36,043 bases of DNA from NCBI RefSeq assembly GCF_003611695.1, contig NZ_RAWE01000086.1, positions 1-36,043 on the forward strand. The letters are read 5' to 3'. Within the stretch, counting starts at the first letter, position 1. The number at the start of each line of letters is the position of its first letter. Below the pieces are notes generated by a model, which saw nothing but the letters and a program-made list of their open reading frames with translations, was not told the origin of the DNA and made no database searches. The DNA comes from Corallococcus carmarthensis. Its GTDB lineage: Bacteria; Myxococcota; Myxococcia; Myxococcales; Myxococcaceae. The position numbers and the translations under genes are program-made. This document shows, piece after piece, positions 8,692 to 17,563 of this stretch.

Positions 8692-9036
8692 TCACCCGGT
8701 GCGCTGCAACCGGCGCTTGTACTTCTCACCCCAATCCCGCAGCCCCACGAGCACCGGCTCCAGGGAGCGGCCGAAGGCGGTGAGCTCGTACTCCACGCGC
8801 GGAGGCACCTGGGCGTACACGGTCCGCTTCACCAGCCCGTCCTCTTCGAGTTCGCGCAGCTGCAGCGTCAACATGCGCTGGCTGCAGTTCGGCAGGCGCT
8901 TGCGCAGCTCACCGAAGCGGTGCGTGCCCTTCAACAACCAGTACAACACCACGCCCTTCCATCGCCCGCCGATGACGCCGAGGGACGCCTCCACCGCGCA
9001 GTTCGTGTTCGAGTCGTCGTCGCGTTTGCGGCTCAT
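8692..9036 (-). CDS. HxlR-family winged-helix regulator
   Basis: A 114-residue MarR-like winged-helix protein of the HxlR class, the typical length. Seen: NCAVEASLGVIGGRWKGVVL, FGELRKRLPNCSQRMLTLQL (recognition helix region) and the wing around VKRTVYAQVPPRVEYELTAFG. Cys13 sits where redox- and quinone-sensing members such as YodB and HypR carry their reactive cysteine. The ATG at 9036 follows AGAGGT; an upstream start at 9189 would run into the divergent gene. It faces a quinone-reductase-like gene across 75 bases, the common arrangement in which HxlR represses its neighbour and itself until an electrophile or quinone appears. That role is inferred. Confidence 0.9.
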   Translation of the reverse strand: MSRKRDDDSNTNCAVEASLGVIGGRWKGVVLYWLLKGTHRFGELRKRLPNCSQRMLTLQLRELEEDGLVKRTVYAQVPPRVEYELTAFGRSLEPVLVGLRDWGEKYKRRLQRTG

Positions 9037-9047
9037 GGTTACCTCTT

Positions 9048-9095
9048 TGTACGTACTTCCCAAACTTGTGCGTACTTGCGGATAAATAACCGCAA
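9048..9095. promoter_or_regulatory. Shared operator/promoter region of the HxlR and oxidoreductase genes
   Basis: Within the 75-base divergent spacer are two kinds of signal. TGTACGTACTTCC (9048-9060) and TGTGCGTACTTGC (9067-9079) are direct repeats 19 bases apart with 11 of 13 matches. TTGCGG (9076-9081) and CCGCAA (9090-9095) form a perfect inverted repeat around ATAAATAA, an AT-rich island in GC-rich DNA that could hold the -10 element of one gene. HxlR dimers bind such spaced inverted repeats, so this is the likely operator. Confidence 0.5.
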
Positions 9096-9111
9096 TCGTA
9101 CCTGATGGGCC

Positions 9112-9939
9112 ATGAACATCCTGATTGTCTACGCCCACCCCGAACCTCGATCGCTCAACGGCGCGCTGAAGGACCTGGCACTGCGCCACCTGACTGCCCG
9201 GGGCCAGGAGGTCCGGGTGTCGGACCTCTACGCCATGGGCTGGAAGGCGATCGCGGACGGGGAGGACTTCCTCGCCCCCGACTCCGGCGAGCGGCTCTTC
9301 TACGAGCGCGCGTCGAAGGCCGCCTTCGCCAACGGCTCACAAAGCGCCGACATCGCCACCGAGCAGGACAAGCTGCTCTGGGCGGATGCCGTCATCCTCC
9401 AGTTTCCGCTGTGGTGGTTCTCCATGCCGGCCATCCTGAAGGGCTGGGTCGACCGGGTCTTCGCCCTGGGCTTCGCCTACGGCGTGGGCGAGCACGGCGG
9501 TGAACGCTGGGGCGACCGTTACGGAGAAGGCACGCTGACGGGCCGCCGCGCCATGCTCTCCGTCACGATTGGCGGACGCGCGCCGCACTACTCGGACCGG
9601 GGCGTCAACGGGGCGCTGGACGACCTCCTCTTCCCCATCCATCACGGGGTGCTCTTCTATCCCGGGATGGACGTCCTGCCGCCGTTCGTGGCCTATCAGG
9701 CGGACCACCTGAAGGACGAGCAGTGGCCGTCCGTGGAGGACGCGTTCAAGGCGCGGCTGGACGGCCTGTTCACGGACGAGGTCATCCCCTTCCGGCGGCA
9801 GAACAGCGGGCACTACGACGGCCAGCAGGTGCTGAAGCCCGGACTCGGAGACGGCGCTTCCGGCACCCGCATCCACCTGGTGCAGCGGGGCGACCCGGAA
9901 CAGCGGCCCGTCCCCGCGCCCTCACGCCCGGGGCGGTGA
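9112..9939 (+). CDS. NAD(P)H dehydrogenase (quinone)-like flavoprotein
   Basis: A 275-residue flavodoxin-fold oxidoreductase of the NQO1/MdaB/KefF-related family. Seen: the FMN/FAD-loop start NILIVYAHPEPRSLNGALK, the QFPLWWFSMPAILKGWVDRV motif near 100-120, and MLSVTIGG with a following YSDRGVNG loop. Two-electron reduction of quinones or similar electrophiles in the cytoplasm is the family function. It is transcribed away from the HxlR regulator, which supports induction by quinones or reactive electrophiles. The last ~50 residues (after FRRQNSGHYDG) are more variable and Arg/Pro-rich. The ATG at 9112 is the first in the frame with the NILIV start. Substrate is not known. Confidence 0.88.
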   Translation: MNILIVYAHPEPRSLNGALKDLALRHLTARGQEVRVSDLYAMGWKAIADGEDFLAPDSGERLFYERASKAAFANGSQSADIATEQDKLLWADAVILQFPLWWFSMPAILKGWVDRVFALGFAYGVGEHGGERWGDRYGEGTLTGRRAMLSVTIGGRAPHYSDRGVNGALDDLLFPIHHGVLFYPGMDVLPPFVAYQADHLKDEQWPSVEDAFKARLDGLFTDEVIPFRRQNSGHYDGQQVLKPGLGDGASGTRIHLVQRGDPEQRPVPAPSRPGR

Positions 9940-9961
9940 GCCCCACGGCGTCAGGGGGAAC

Positions 9962-11053
9962 TCACCCCGTGGACCGGTACCCCGGCATGAGGAAGTTGTC
10001 GTGGTCCGCGTACGCCGGCGCATCCGCCTCACCGGTGAAGGTGCGCAGGATGCAGTACTCCGGATACGACGCCTGGATGGTGACCTGGTCCCCCGCCTGG
10101 AGCACCACGTCCCCGTTCGGGTGCAGCGTCTCCGTCTCGCCCCGGATGAGCGACAGCGCCAGCCCGCCGAAGCGGTCGCGCACCTGGGACACGTTCATCC
10201 CCGGCAGGCCGTCCCGCACCACGAACAGCGACACCACCATCAGGTGCTTGCCGATGCGGAACGAATGGATGAGGCGCGGATCCAACGCCGCCAGCGCCAT
10301 GGCGGGCGCGGCCAGCGAGGAGCTGGACAGGGCCTCCGCCTTGAACGTGTCGCGCACCTTCGCGCCCAGGTCGTCGTCGAACAGGCGGATGACCACGCGG
10401 ATGCCCGGGTTGAGCCGCCGCGCGTCCAGCGCGATGTTCAGGTTCGCCAGGTCGTCGTCCGTGGCGCAGACGATGGCGGACGCCTTCTTCACGTGCGTGC
10501 GCGGCAGGCACAGCGGGCTGCGCGTGTCGTCGATGAGCAGCGGCACGTTCTCGTCGCGCAGCGCGGACACGAACGTCGCGTCCTCGCGCTTCTCCACCAC
10601 GACGACGTCCTTGCCCATCTCCCGCAGCTGCGTCACCACGCGGTAGCCCACGCGTCCCGCGCCGCACACCACGACGTGGCCCTTCATCGTTTCGGACACC
10701 ACGGAGACCCACTCCTTGTCGTTCTTGTGCCGCGCGAAGAAGAGGTACGCGAAGCGCACCACGCCATCCACCACCAGCGCGATGCTGACCGGCGGGATGA
10801 GGATGTTGAGCGTCTCCACCAGCCAGTCGCTCACGTACGGCAGCGACGGCTGGCCGAAGAGCAGGAAGTAGACGTGGTGCAGCGCCTCTCCGTAGGAGAT
10901 GCGGTCCCCGCCCGGCCCCACGTAGCGCCAGTGATACAGCAGCGGCCCCGCCCCGAAGATGACCGCCGCCAGCAGCAGCGTGCTGCGGAACCTCCGCGAC
11001 AGCGCGCGCAGGTACCGCAGGTCCACCATCAAGCGCGCGGCAGGACTCTTCAT
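9962..11053 (-). CDS. Ion-channel-like TrkA-N/RCK protein lacking a potassium filter
   Basis: A 363-residue membrane protein. Two hydrophobic segments (about 24-41 and 82-106) flank a pore-loop-like stretch. Then comes an RCK/TrkA-N Rossmann domain with HVVVCGAGRVG (G131, G133, G136) and an acidic strand end VVVVEKRE, then a TrkA-C-like end (LHPNGDVVLQAGDQVTI). The arrangement matches two-helix prokaryotic potassium channels with an RCK gate, but the loop reads ALHHVYFLLFGQPSLP, with no TVGYG selectivity filter. It may conduct another ion, serve as a sensor, or be a regulatory subunit. It follows tatC by 12 bases and probably sits in the tatBC transcript. Confidence 0.8.
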   Translation of the reverse strand: MKSPAARLMVDLRYLRALSRRFRSTLLLAAVIFGAGPLLYHWRYVGPGGDRISYGEALHHVYFLLFGQPSLPYVSDWLVETLNILIPPVSIALVVDGVVRFAYLFFARHKNDKEWVSVVSETMKGHVVVCGAGRVGYRVVTQLREMGKDVVVVEKREDATFVSALRDENVPLLIDDTRSPLCLPRTHVKKASAIVCATDDDLANLNIALDARRLNPGIRVVIRLFDDDLGAKVRDTFKAEALSSSSLAAPAMALAALDPRLIHSFRIGKHLMVVSLFVVRDGLPGMNVSQVRDRFGGLALSLIRGETETLHPNGDVVLQAGDQVTIQASYPEYCILRTFTGEADAPAYADHDNFLMPGYRSTG

Positions 11054-11065
11054 GCGCGGGGAGCC

Positions 11066-12271
11066 CTACGCCGCCGGGGTGATGTCCGTGGAGGCTTCCG
11101 CCTTCGCACGGCGCTTCTCGATGAGCCACACCGCCAGCACGCCCAGCTCGTAGCAGAGCAGCATGGGACCGGCCATGAGCGACAGGTTCACCACGTCACC
11201 CGTGGGCGTCAATACCGCGGCGGCGATGAGGCACACCACGAACGCGTGGCGCTGGTAGCGGATGAGCCACCGCGACTGCACCACTCCGACGATGCCCAAG
11301 AGCGCCATCACCAGCGGCAGCTCGAAGATGACGCCGAAGGCGAGGATGAGCAGCAGCACCAGCGACAGCTGCTCGTTCATCGTCAGCATGGGCCGCGTCC
11401 AGCGCGCGGCCTCCGCCTCCGCGTGGCCCTTGGCCAGCTCCTTCTGCAGGCGCCACAGGCCGGACATCTCCTCGGCGCGCGTGGGCGCCACGCCCGCGAG
11501 CAGGCTGGCCGACTGGTCCATGGCCGCCTCCGACGCGACGTAGTCCTGCTTGCCGAAGGCCGTCACCGCCTCCACGCGCTTCTCCACCGCCTGGCGCAGC
11601 ACGCCGCGCGCGGGGACACCCATTCCGTCCGCCGCCGCGTCCAGCAGGTCGCCCAGGCCCTTCAAGCGCGCCGTGAGCTCCACGCTCTTCGCGGACGCCA
11701 CCTGCGGGTCCTGCACCTGGCCCTCGCCCGCGGCGGTCAACGCGGCGCTGGTCTCCTTCGCCACGTGGCCGGCGCGCTCCACCTCGCCAATGCGCAGGAA
11801 GCGCAGCGCGTCCTCGGAGCCCATGCGCGCCGTGTCCATGCGCTGCTCCAGGGCGAGCGTCTCCTCCTCGTTGAGGAGGAACTTGAACATGGAGGGCAGC
11901 ACCAGGAAGTAGCAGAACATCGAGCCCACGATGAACGCCACGGAGCCCAGCACCACGAAGGGCGACGCGTACTTGCGCTCCTCCGGGTAGAGCCCCGGCG
12001 CCACGAAGCCCCAGATCTGCCAGAGGATGACGGGCGTGGTGAGGAAGATGCCGCAGTACACGCCCACCTTCATCAGCACATTGATTTCTTCGATGCCGGA
12101 TGTGTAGACGAGCGAGCGCCCTTCCGGGGGCAGCGCGTCCAGCACCGGCCGCATCAACACGCCGAAGATGGGCTTGGCGAAGATGAGCGACACGGCGCCC
12201 AGCACGAGCACCGCGAGCGAACACTTCACGAGCCGCGAGCGGAGCTCCGTGAGGTGCTCCGACAGGCTCAT
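11066..12271 (-). CDS. tatC: Twin-arginine translocase subunit TatC with large periplasmic insertion
   Basis: The core is a clear TatC: EHLTELRSRL at the N-terminus, APGLYPEERK near 91-100 with the conserved Glu98 of the signal-peptide site, six membrane segments, and IFELPLVMALL with the conserved Glu317. It binds twin-arginine signal peptides and forms the export channel with TatA/B for folded proteins. At 401 residues it is about 150 longer than E. coli TatC. The surplus lies between roughly 140 and 294, in the second periplasmic loop, and is helical and Ala/Glu/Arg-rich. The ATG at 12271 lacks a clear ribosome binding site; an in-frame CTG 21 bases upstream, behind AAGGGG, is an alternative. 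tatB lies 39 bases upstream. Confidence 0.93.
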   Translation of the reverse strand: MSLSEHLTELRSRLVKCSLAVLVLGAVSLIFAKPIFGVLMRPVLDALPPEGRSLVYTSGIEEINVLMKVGVYCGIFLTTPVILWQIWGFVAPGLYPEERKYASPFVVLGSVAFIVGSMFCYFLVLPSMFKFLLNEEETLALEQRMDTARMGSEDALRFLRIGEVERAGHVAKETSAALTAAGEGQVQDPQVASAKSVELTARLKGLGDLLDAAADGMGVPARGVLRQAVEKRVEAVTAFGKQDYVASEAAMDQSASLLAGVAPTRAEEMSGLWRLQKELAKGHAEAEAARWTRPMLTMNEQLSLVLLLILAFGVIFELPLVMALLGIVGVVQSRWLIRYQRHAFVVCLIAAAVLTPTGDVVNLSLMAGPMLLCYELGVLAVWLIEKRRAKAEASTDITPAA

Positions 12272-12310
12272 GCGGAAGTCCGACAGGTCAACCCCTTGGC
12301 GGTTCAGGGC

Positions 12311-12793
12311 TCAGCTCCGTTTCGGCGCGTTGCGCGCCACCGTGCCCGGAATGGGGGCGAGTTGCGGAAGGCCGTTCTCGTCCTGCGCCGGCGCTCCACC
12401 CGTCTCCGCCTTGGCTTCGGTGCCGGAGGCGGGAGCATCCGCGGCGGCCTCGGAGGGCGCGGGCACGTTTTCGGGGTCCAGCGTCGCGGTGAGCGCGGGC
12501 GCGGGTTCCGCCAGCACGTTGGCCGGGGCGGCCTCCGGGAGGATGGACGGGGCCAGCTCCGGCGGCGGGGACGGCACGCGCGTGCCCGGACGCGGCGGGG
12601 GCTCGCGGTTGAAGTCCTCGTCCATGGCGTAGAACTCGCGCTCCACCACGTTGCGCACGTCGTCCGTCTGCCGGCGGAACTCGCGCATGAACTTGCCGAT
12701 GGCCCGCGCCAGCTCAGGCAACCGCTGGGGGCCGAGCACGATCAGCGCGGCCACCAGGATGAACACCATTTCGCCTGCGCCAATGTTGAACAT
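12311..12793 (-). CDS. tatB: Sec-independent translocase TatB (TatA/B family)
   Basis: A 160-residue single-span protein. The start FNIGAGEMVFILVAALIVLG is the short membrane helix, followed by the GPQRLPELARAIGKFMREF hinge and amphipathic helix that define TatA/B. The length and the acidic, Pro/Ala-rich C-terminal tail (about 70-160) fit TatB more than TatA. It works with TatC in recognising twin-arginine precursors. No separate tatA lies in this window, so either one is elsewhere or this protein serves both roles. The ATG at 12793 is chosen because the helix starts there; the upstream extension to 12937 is Arg/Pro-rich shadow. A purine-rich GGGGAAG lies about 11 bases before it. Confidence 0.9.
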   Translation of the reverse strand: MFNIGAGEMVFILVAALIVLGPQRLPELARAIGKFMREFRRQTDDVRNVVEREFYAMDEDFNREPPPRPGTRVPSPPPELAPSILPEAAPANVLAEPAPALTATLDPENVPAPSEAAADAPASGTEAKAETGGAPAQDENGLPQLAPIPGTVARNAPKRS

Positions 12794-12929
12794 GGGTCGT
12801 CGTCTTCCCCTTGGAGGGAACGTCCCGGGGTTATCGCGCCCACTGGCGGCCCGCGCAACCGTCAGCGACCGTCCAGCGTCCGTCCGGCCTCGTGGCCAGG
12901 AGGCGGGCGGCCGGGCGCGCGGGGGCGGC

Positions 12930-12946
12930 TGGGGCACATTGCCCCA
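12930..12946 (-). terminator. Hairpin directly after the MFS gene
   Basis: TGGGGC (12930-12935) and GCCCCA (12941-12946) form a 6-bp stem with a 5-base loop next to the stop codon of the leftward MFS gene. The 153 bases between it and tatB hold nothing else I can name; the tatBC promoter should be here. Confidence 0.4.
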
Positions 12947-14278
12947 TCAGGCGTGGGGATTGGCCTGGGGTGACAGGGGCGCCGCCATCCCCTGGGACGG
13001 GGGCACCGCCAGGGCCCGGGCCTGTTCACGCGAGCGCACCCGCCCCTCCACCACCCTCAGCATGACGGGAACACCCACCGCCAGCCCGATGGACACCCAG
13101 GCGATGGTGTCCATGCCACCGAGCGTCCCGTCCGGCAGGTCCACCAGCAGGCGCGACGACAGGAAGGCCCCCAGCGCGGAGGCCATGTGCTGGGTGGCGG
13201 ACTGCAGCGACATGAAGCGCGCGCGCACCGGGTTGTCCGGCACGCGCGAGGTGAGCGTGTTGTACGCCACGTTGCGCACGCCCATGGCCAGCATGAAGAC
13301 CATGAACAGCACGGGGATGGGCATCCACGCGGGGTAGTGCACGAAGCCCACGTACGTGGTGAGGGCCGACAGCGCCACGCCCACCGTGCCCACGCGGAAG
13401 GAGCCGAAGCGGTCCACCAGCGGCCCCGTCATCCGCAGCGTGACGAAGCTCACGATGCCGCCCGCGAAGTAGATGATCCACAGCCGGTCGCGCGGGTAGC
13501 CCAGGTTCTGCTGGAGGTACGCGGAGATGTTGGGGATGACGATGAAGCCGCTCATCATCACCAGCGCCGTCATCAGGTAGGACAGCCGCACGTCGGTGCG
13601 GCCCAGCAGTTCCCCCACGCCCAGGGCCCGGGCCGCGCTGCCTCCGGGTTGCAGGTGCCCTCGCACTGGCGGCAGGAGCCAGAGCGCGGCCACCACCACC
13701 ACCAGTCCCAGCGCCGCCACCACGAAGAAGGGCAGCCGCCAGCCGCCCACCTCCGCCACCTTCAACGCCAGGGGTACGCCCAGCACGGAGGCCACGGAGA
13801 AGGACGCCATCACCGCGCCCAGCGCCCGGCCCCGGCGCTCCACCGGGATGAGGTCCGCGATGATGGACAGCGACAGCGCCGTCGCCGGCCCGCCGAAGAG
13901 GCCCGCGCACACCCGCGCCAGCAGCAGCGTGGACAGCCCCAGCGCCAGGCCCCCCGCCGCGGTGGCCGCGACGAGCCCCAGCATGCACACGGCCAGCGCC
14001 TTGCGCCGGTCGAACCGGTCCAGCACGTAGCCGCCCACCAGCCCCGCCACGCTCGCGGCGGCGGTGTAGCTGCCGCCAATGGTGCCGATGTGCGACGACT
14101 CGATGCCCAGCCCCTTCGCGAAGTCGGGGCCCAGCGGCATCACCATCACGAAGTCGAGGATGTTGACGAACTGCACCGCGCCGATGAGCAGCACGACGGC
14201 GCGCTCGGACACGGGACGGGAGGAGGCAGCGGACTCGGGCATGGACCCTTCAGGGGGAACGGCTTGAGCGTCAGACAC
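12947..14278 (-). CDS. Major facilitator superfamily transporter
   Basis: A 443-residue protein with about twelve membrane segments. Seen: the start segment [23 protein letters not shown], the signature loop between helices 2 and 3 as [18 protein letters not shown], an R-x-x-x-G helix 4 ([19 protein letters not shown]), and a second-half equivalent [13 protein letters not shown]. The pattern is that of drug:proton antiporter-type MFS proteins; substrate cannot be deduced. It starts at a GTG inside the last codons of the upstream chemoreceptor gene, overlapping by eight bases. An ATG 36 bases further in (14242), behind GAAGGG, is an alternative start. The tight overlap suggests co-expression with the receptor. 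Confidence 0.88.
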   Translation of the reverse strand: MSDAQAVPPEGSMPESAASSRPVSERAVVLLIGAVQFVNILDFVMVMPLGPDFAKGLGIESSHIGTIGGSYTAAASVAGLVGGYVLDRFDRRKALAVCMLGLVAATAAGGLALGLSTLLLARVCAGLFGGPATALSLSIIADLIPVERRGRALGAVMASFSVASVLGVPLALKVAEVGGWRLPFFVVAALGLVVVVAALWLLPPVRGHLQPGGSAARALGVGELLGRTDVRLSYLMTALVMMSGFIVIPNISAYLQQNLGYPRDRLWIIYFAGGIVSFVTLRMTGPLVDRFGSFRVGTVGVALSALTTYVGFVHYPAWMPIPVLFMVFMLAMGVRNVAYNTLTSRVPDNPVRARFMSLQSATQHMASALGAFLSSRLLVDLPDGTLGGMDTIAWVSIGLAVGVPVMLRVVEGRVRSREQARALAVPPSQGMAAPLSPQANPHA

Positions 14279-16337
14279 GGAAGCGGCGCACCTCGGCGCG
14301 CAGGATCTCCGCCTGGCGCGTGAGGTTGTCGATGGCCTCTTCCAGCTGGCGCACCGAGCGCGTCTGGTGCTCGGACACGCCCTTGATGGTCTCCACGGCC
14401 TTGAGCACCTGCTCGCTGCCCTTGGTCTGCTCCTTCTGGGCGCGGTTCAGGTGGGTGACCATCTCGTTGATGCTTTCGATGGAGCGGGTGATCTGCTTGC
14501 TGCCGTGCGCCTGCTCCTGGCTGGAGCGCTGCACGTGCTGGGTGAGCGTCTTCATCCGCTCGGCGCTCTTCATGATCTGCTCGCCGCCCCGGGCCTGCTC
14601 GTTGGAGGCCTGGGAGATCATCTGCACGGTGGCGGAGATGCGGTGGATGGCCGCCGTCACCTGCTTGCTGCCGCGCGCCTGCTCCACCGTGGCGCGGGCA
14701 ATGGCCTTCACCATCTGCGTGGACTTCTGGGTGCTGTCGTTGATCTTCCGCAGGGCGCCTTCCGCCTCGCGGCCCAGCTGCACGCCCTCCTCCACGCTCT
14801 TGACGCCCTGGTTCATCACCACCACGGCGTTGCGGCTCTCCTCCTGCACGCCGCGGATGAGCTCGGCGATCTCCTTGGTGGACGCGCCAGTGCGCTCGGC
14901 CAGGTCCTTGATCTCTTCCGCCACCACCGCGAAGCCCTTGCCGTGCTCGCCCGCCTGCGCGGCGATGATGGCGGCGTTGAGGGCCAGCAGGTTCGTCTGC
15001 TCCGCCACGTCGTCGATGACGTTGAGGATGTTGCCAATCTCGCTGATGCGCCGGCCCAGGCTGTCGATGACGCCCGCGGCGGTGCGGCTGGTGTCCTTGA
15101 TGCGGTCGATGCCGGAGAGCGTCTTGCGCAGGGCCTCCACGCCCGTCTGCGCGTCCTCGAAGACCTGTTCGGACAGGCGCGCCGTCTCGTTGGCGTTGGC
15201 GTCGACCTGACCGATGGCGGCGTCCATCTGGCTGATGGCGGAGGACGTGTCCTCCGTGGACGCGGAGAGGTCCTCGATGTTCTTGGCCACCTCCTTGATG
15301 GAGTACGTCATCTGTTCGATGGCGCTGGTGGTCTCCTCCACGCTGGCGGCCATGGCCTGGACGTTCTCCGCCACCTCGTCGTTGGTGGCGGCCATCTCCA
15401 TGATGGAGGAGCTGCTCTCCTCCGCGCTCTGGTAGAGGACCTCCACGTTCTCCGCGATGCCGCGCAAGGAGGCCATCATCTCCACCATGGAGGACGACGT
15501 CTCCTCCACGCGCGACTGCACGGTGCCGGCGCCGGACGACACGGTGGTACCGGTGCGGTGGATCTGCTCGATGACGCCGGCCACCACGTCGGACACGCCG
15601 CGCACGCGGCCCAGCGTGTCGCGCCAGGACTGGGCCATGCGGTTGAGGGCTTCGGCCAGCTGGCCCAGCTCGTCCCTGCTGTTGCGCACGTCCGCGCGGC
15701 CGGTGAGGTCGGCCTCCGCCAGCTTGCGCGCCATGGACATCATCGCGTCCAGCGGGTGGAGGATGAACGCGCGCGAGATGAGGAACGCCACCAGGAGGAA
15801 CAGCACCAGGCCCACGAGGAAGGCCAGCAGCACCGTGTGGCGCAGGGACTGGAGCACGCCTTCCAGCCGGGCTCCGTTCACCACCACCACGACCTCGCCG
15901 GGCACACCGCCCGCGAGCGTCACCGGCTCGGACACCGCCCAGTTGTCGTTGTCCTCGAACTCCAGCTTCTCCAGCGGTGGGAGGGGGCGCAGCTGGAGGC
16001 GCTTCTCCAGGCCCTGGGTGAACCATTGGGGCGCGGGCGCGGGATAGGTGGCGCGGGGCACGCCCTGATCGTCGAGCACCGCCACGACGCTGAAGTCGTC
16101 GTCCTGCATGTAGAGCCCGTCCAGGTTGGGGACCGGCTGGGTGCCCGCCTGCCTTTTGACCTGGATGCCCACCTCCTGGGCCTTGCCGTGGGCGTGCAGC
16201 GCCATGCGCTCCCTCAGGTGGTTGCCCACCTGGCGGGGAACGACGAAGTAGAGCGTTCCCAGGATGACGGCCAGCGCGAGGCCGAACGAACCCAGGAGGA
16301 TGCCCCGGAGACCGGGTTTCTTGAGGCGACGTGGCAA
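14271..16337 (-). CDS. Methyl-accepting chemotaxis protein
   Basis: A transmembrane chemoreceptor of about 688 residues. Residues 12-32 are membrane helix 1, about 33-166 a small periplasmic sensor region, 167-190 helix 2, 190-245 HAMP ([20 protein letters not shown]). A long coiled coil follows, with the conserved signalling tip [20 protein letters not shown] and [18 protein letters not shown] near 440-480 that contacts CheA and CheW. The coil after the tip is unusually long and ends in RRFRV. No ATG fits: I used a TTG at 16337; a TTG at 16376 behind GGGGAAG is an equally good choice and would add 13 residues. No che genes lie nearby, so its pathway is unknown. Confidence 0.9.
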   Translation of the reverse strand: MPRRLKKPGLRGILLGSFGLALAVILGTLYFVVPRQVGNHLRERMALHAHGKAQEVGIQVKRQAGTQPVPNLDGLYMQDDDFSVVAVLDDQGVPRATYPAPAPQWFTQGLEKRLQLRPLPPLEKLEFEDNDNWAVSEPVTLAGGVPGEVVVVVNGARLEGVLQSLRHTVLLAFLVGLVLFLLVAFLISRAFILHPLDAMMSMARKLAEADLTGRADVRNSRDELGQLAEALNRMAQSWRDTLGRVRGVSDVVAGVIEQIHRTGTTVSSGAGTVQSRVEETSSSMVEMMASLRGIAENVEVLYQSAEESSSSIMEMAATNDEVAENVQAMAASVEETTSAIEQMTYSIKEVAKNIEDLSASTEDTSSAISQMDAAIGQVDANANETARLSEQVFEDAQTGVEALRKTLSGIDRIKDTSRTAAGVIDSLGRRISEIGNILNVIDDVAEQTNLLALNAAIIAAQAGEHGKGFAVVAEEIKDLAERTGASTKEIAELIRGVQEESRNAVVVMNQGVKSVEEGVQLGREAEGALRKINDSTQKSTQMVKAIARATVEQARGSKQVTAAIHRISATVQMISQASNEQARGGEQIMKSAERMKTLTQHVQRSSQEQAHGSKQITRSIESINEMVTHLNRAQKEQTKGSEQVLKAVETIKGVSEHQTRSVRQLEEAIDNLTRQAEILRAEVRRFRV

Positions 16338-16446
16338 GGCCGGCCCACTGTAGGGAGGGTGGCCCGTCCAGGGCAAGGAACGGACTTCCCCGCCTGCCAG
16401 GGCCGGACGCTGGGTTCCCGGGGACAGGATGCGTAAGGTCCAGGGG

Positions 16447-17475
16447 ATGACCGCGACGCTGCTGCTCACCGACCCGCTCTTCCTCCAGCACGACGCTGGC
16501 GAGGGCCACCCCGAGTCGCCCGCCCGGCTGCGGCGCATCCTCCAGGTGCTGGCGCGCAACCCCATCGCGGGCACGGTGATGGCCCAGCCCCGCTCCGCCA
16601 CGGACGCGGAGATCCTCGCGGTGCACACCCAGGCCCACCTGGACGCGATGGAGAAGCTGGGAGGCCGCTTCGAGCGCATCGACGAGGACACGGCGGTGTC
16701 GCCGGACAGCCTGGACGCGGCGCGGGTGGCGGCGGGCGCGGCGGTGCAGTCCGTGGAGGCGGTGATGGCGGGGCAGGCGAAGAACGCGTTCGCGCTGGTG
16801 CGCCCGCCCGGCCACCACGCGGAGCCGGACCGGGCCATGGGCTTCTGCCTCTACAACAACGTCGCCATCGCGGCGGAGGCCGGACGGCGGCTGGGGGCCG
16901 AGCGCGTGCTGGTGCTGGACTGGGACGTGCACCACGGCAACGGCACGCAGGCGGCGTTCTGGGGGCGGAGGGACGTGCTCTACCAGTCCGTGCACCAGTT
17001 CCCCTACTACCCGGGCAGCGGCGCGGCGCCGGAGGTGGGGCGCGGCGAAGGCCAGGGCTTCACGGTCAACTGCGGCCTGCCCGGCGGCAACACCGACGCG
17101 GACTACGGAATGATCTTCGAGGAGCTGCTGCTCCCGGTGGCACAGGCGTACCGGCCGGACCTGGTGCTGGTGTCCGCGGGGTTCGACCCGCACCGCGACG
17201 ACCCCATTGGCGGAATGGACGTCACCGAGCGCGGCTTCGCGGCGATGTGCACGGCCGTGCGCAAGCTGGCGGAGGAGGTCTCCGGCGGGAAGCTGGTGCT
17301 GGTGCTGGAGGGAGGCTATTCGCTGGAGGGGCTGTCGAACTCCGTGCACGCGTGCATCGAGGTCCTGGCGGGGCGCGATGACAGCTTCGCGTCCGGCACC
17401 GTCAACGCGGACGCAAGGGCAGCGCTGGCCACGAGCCGAGCAGCGCTCAAGCCGTTCTGGGCCAGCGTGCGCTGA
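16447..17475 (+). CDS. Histone deacetylase family protein
   Basis: A 342-residue zinc deacetylase of the arginase/deacetylase fold, class II-like (HdaH/acetylpolyamine amidohydrolase relatives). Catalytic residues are present: the His pair H123-H124 in [20 protein letters not shown], zinc ligands D160 and H162 in [11 protein letters not shown] and D247 in [11 protein letters not shown], and the transition-state Tyr291 in EGGYSLEG. It should remove acetyl groups from lysine or from polyamine-like amines; the real substrate is unknown. The ATG at 16447 has AAGG eight bases ahead; an in-frame ATG at 16429 would add six residues but has poorer spacing. It is divergent from the chemoreceptor gene. 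Confidence 0.92.
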   Translation: MTATLLLTDPLFLQHDAGEGHPESPARLRRILQVLARNPIAGTVMAQPRSATDAEILAVHTQAHLDAMEKLGGRFERIDEDTAVSPDSLDAARVAAGAAVQSVEAVMAGQAKNAFALVRPPGHHAEPDRAMGFCLYNNVAIAAEAGRRLGAERVLVLDWDVHHGNGTQAAFWGRRDVLYQSVHQFPYYPGSGAAPEVGRGEGQGFTVNCGLPGGNTDADYGMIFEELLLPVAQAYRPDLVLVSAGFDPHRDDPIGGMDVTERGFAAMCTAVRKLAEEVSGGKLVLVLEGGYSLEGLSNSVHACIEVLAGRDDSFASGTVNADARAALATSRAALKPFWASVR

Positions 17476-17487
17476 CGGGCCGCTCCG

Positions 17488-17546
17488 GACAGCCTGCCGC
17501 GGGCCAGGATGCTCTACCGGTTCCGGAACGGCCTCCGCCGGCTGTC
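17488..17546. terminator. Structured spacer between convergent genes
   Basis: GACAGCC (17488-17494) and GGCTGTC (17540-17546) can pair around a region that contains the palindrome GTTCCGGAAC (17520-17529). The element fills the gap between the deacetylase stop and the facing monooxygenase stop. Termination is a guess from position. Confidence 0.25.
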
Positions 17547-17563
17547 TCCTGTTGGGTCCTGGG

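Noticed and set aside
9943-9972. CCACGG/CCGTGG hairpin between the oxidoreductase and TrkA-like genes
   Set aside because: Only 6 bp with an 18-base loop, and its right arm lies inside the TrkA-like coding end; too weak to call a terminator.
10001-12973. 990-residue plus-strand frame opposite tatB, tatC and the TrkA-like gene
   Set aside because: His/Arg/Gln-rich antisense shadow; the minus strand carries recognisable families over its entire length.
14146-17349. 1067-residue minus-strand frame across chemoreceptor and deacetylase genes
   Set aside because: Out-of-frame reading of two conserved genes on different strands; low-complexity Gly/Arg/His composition.
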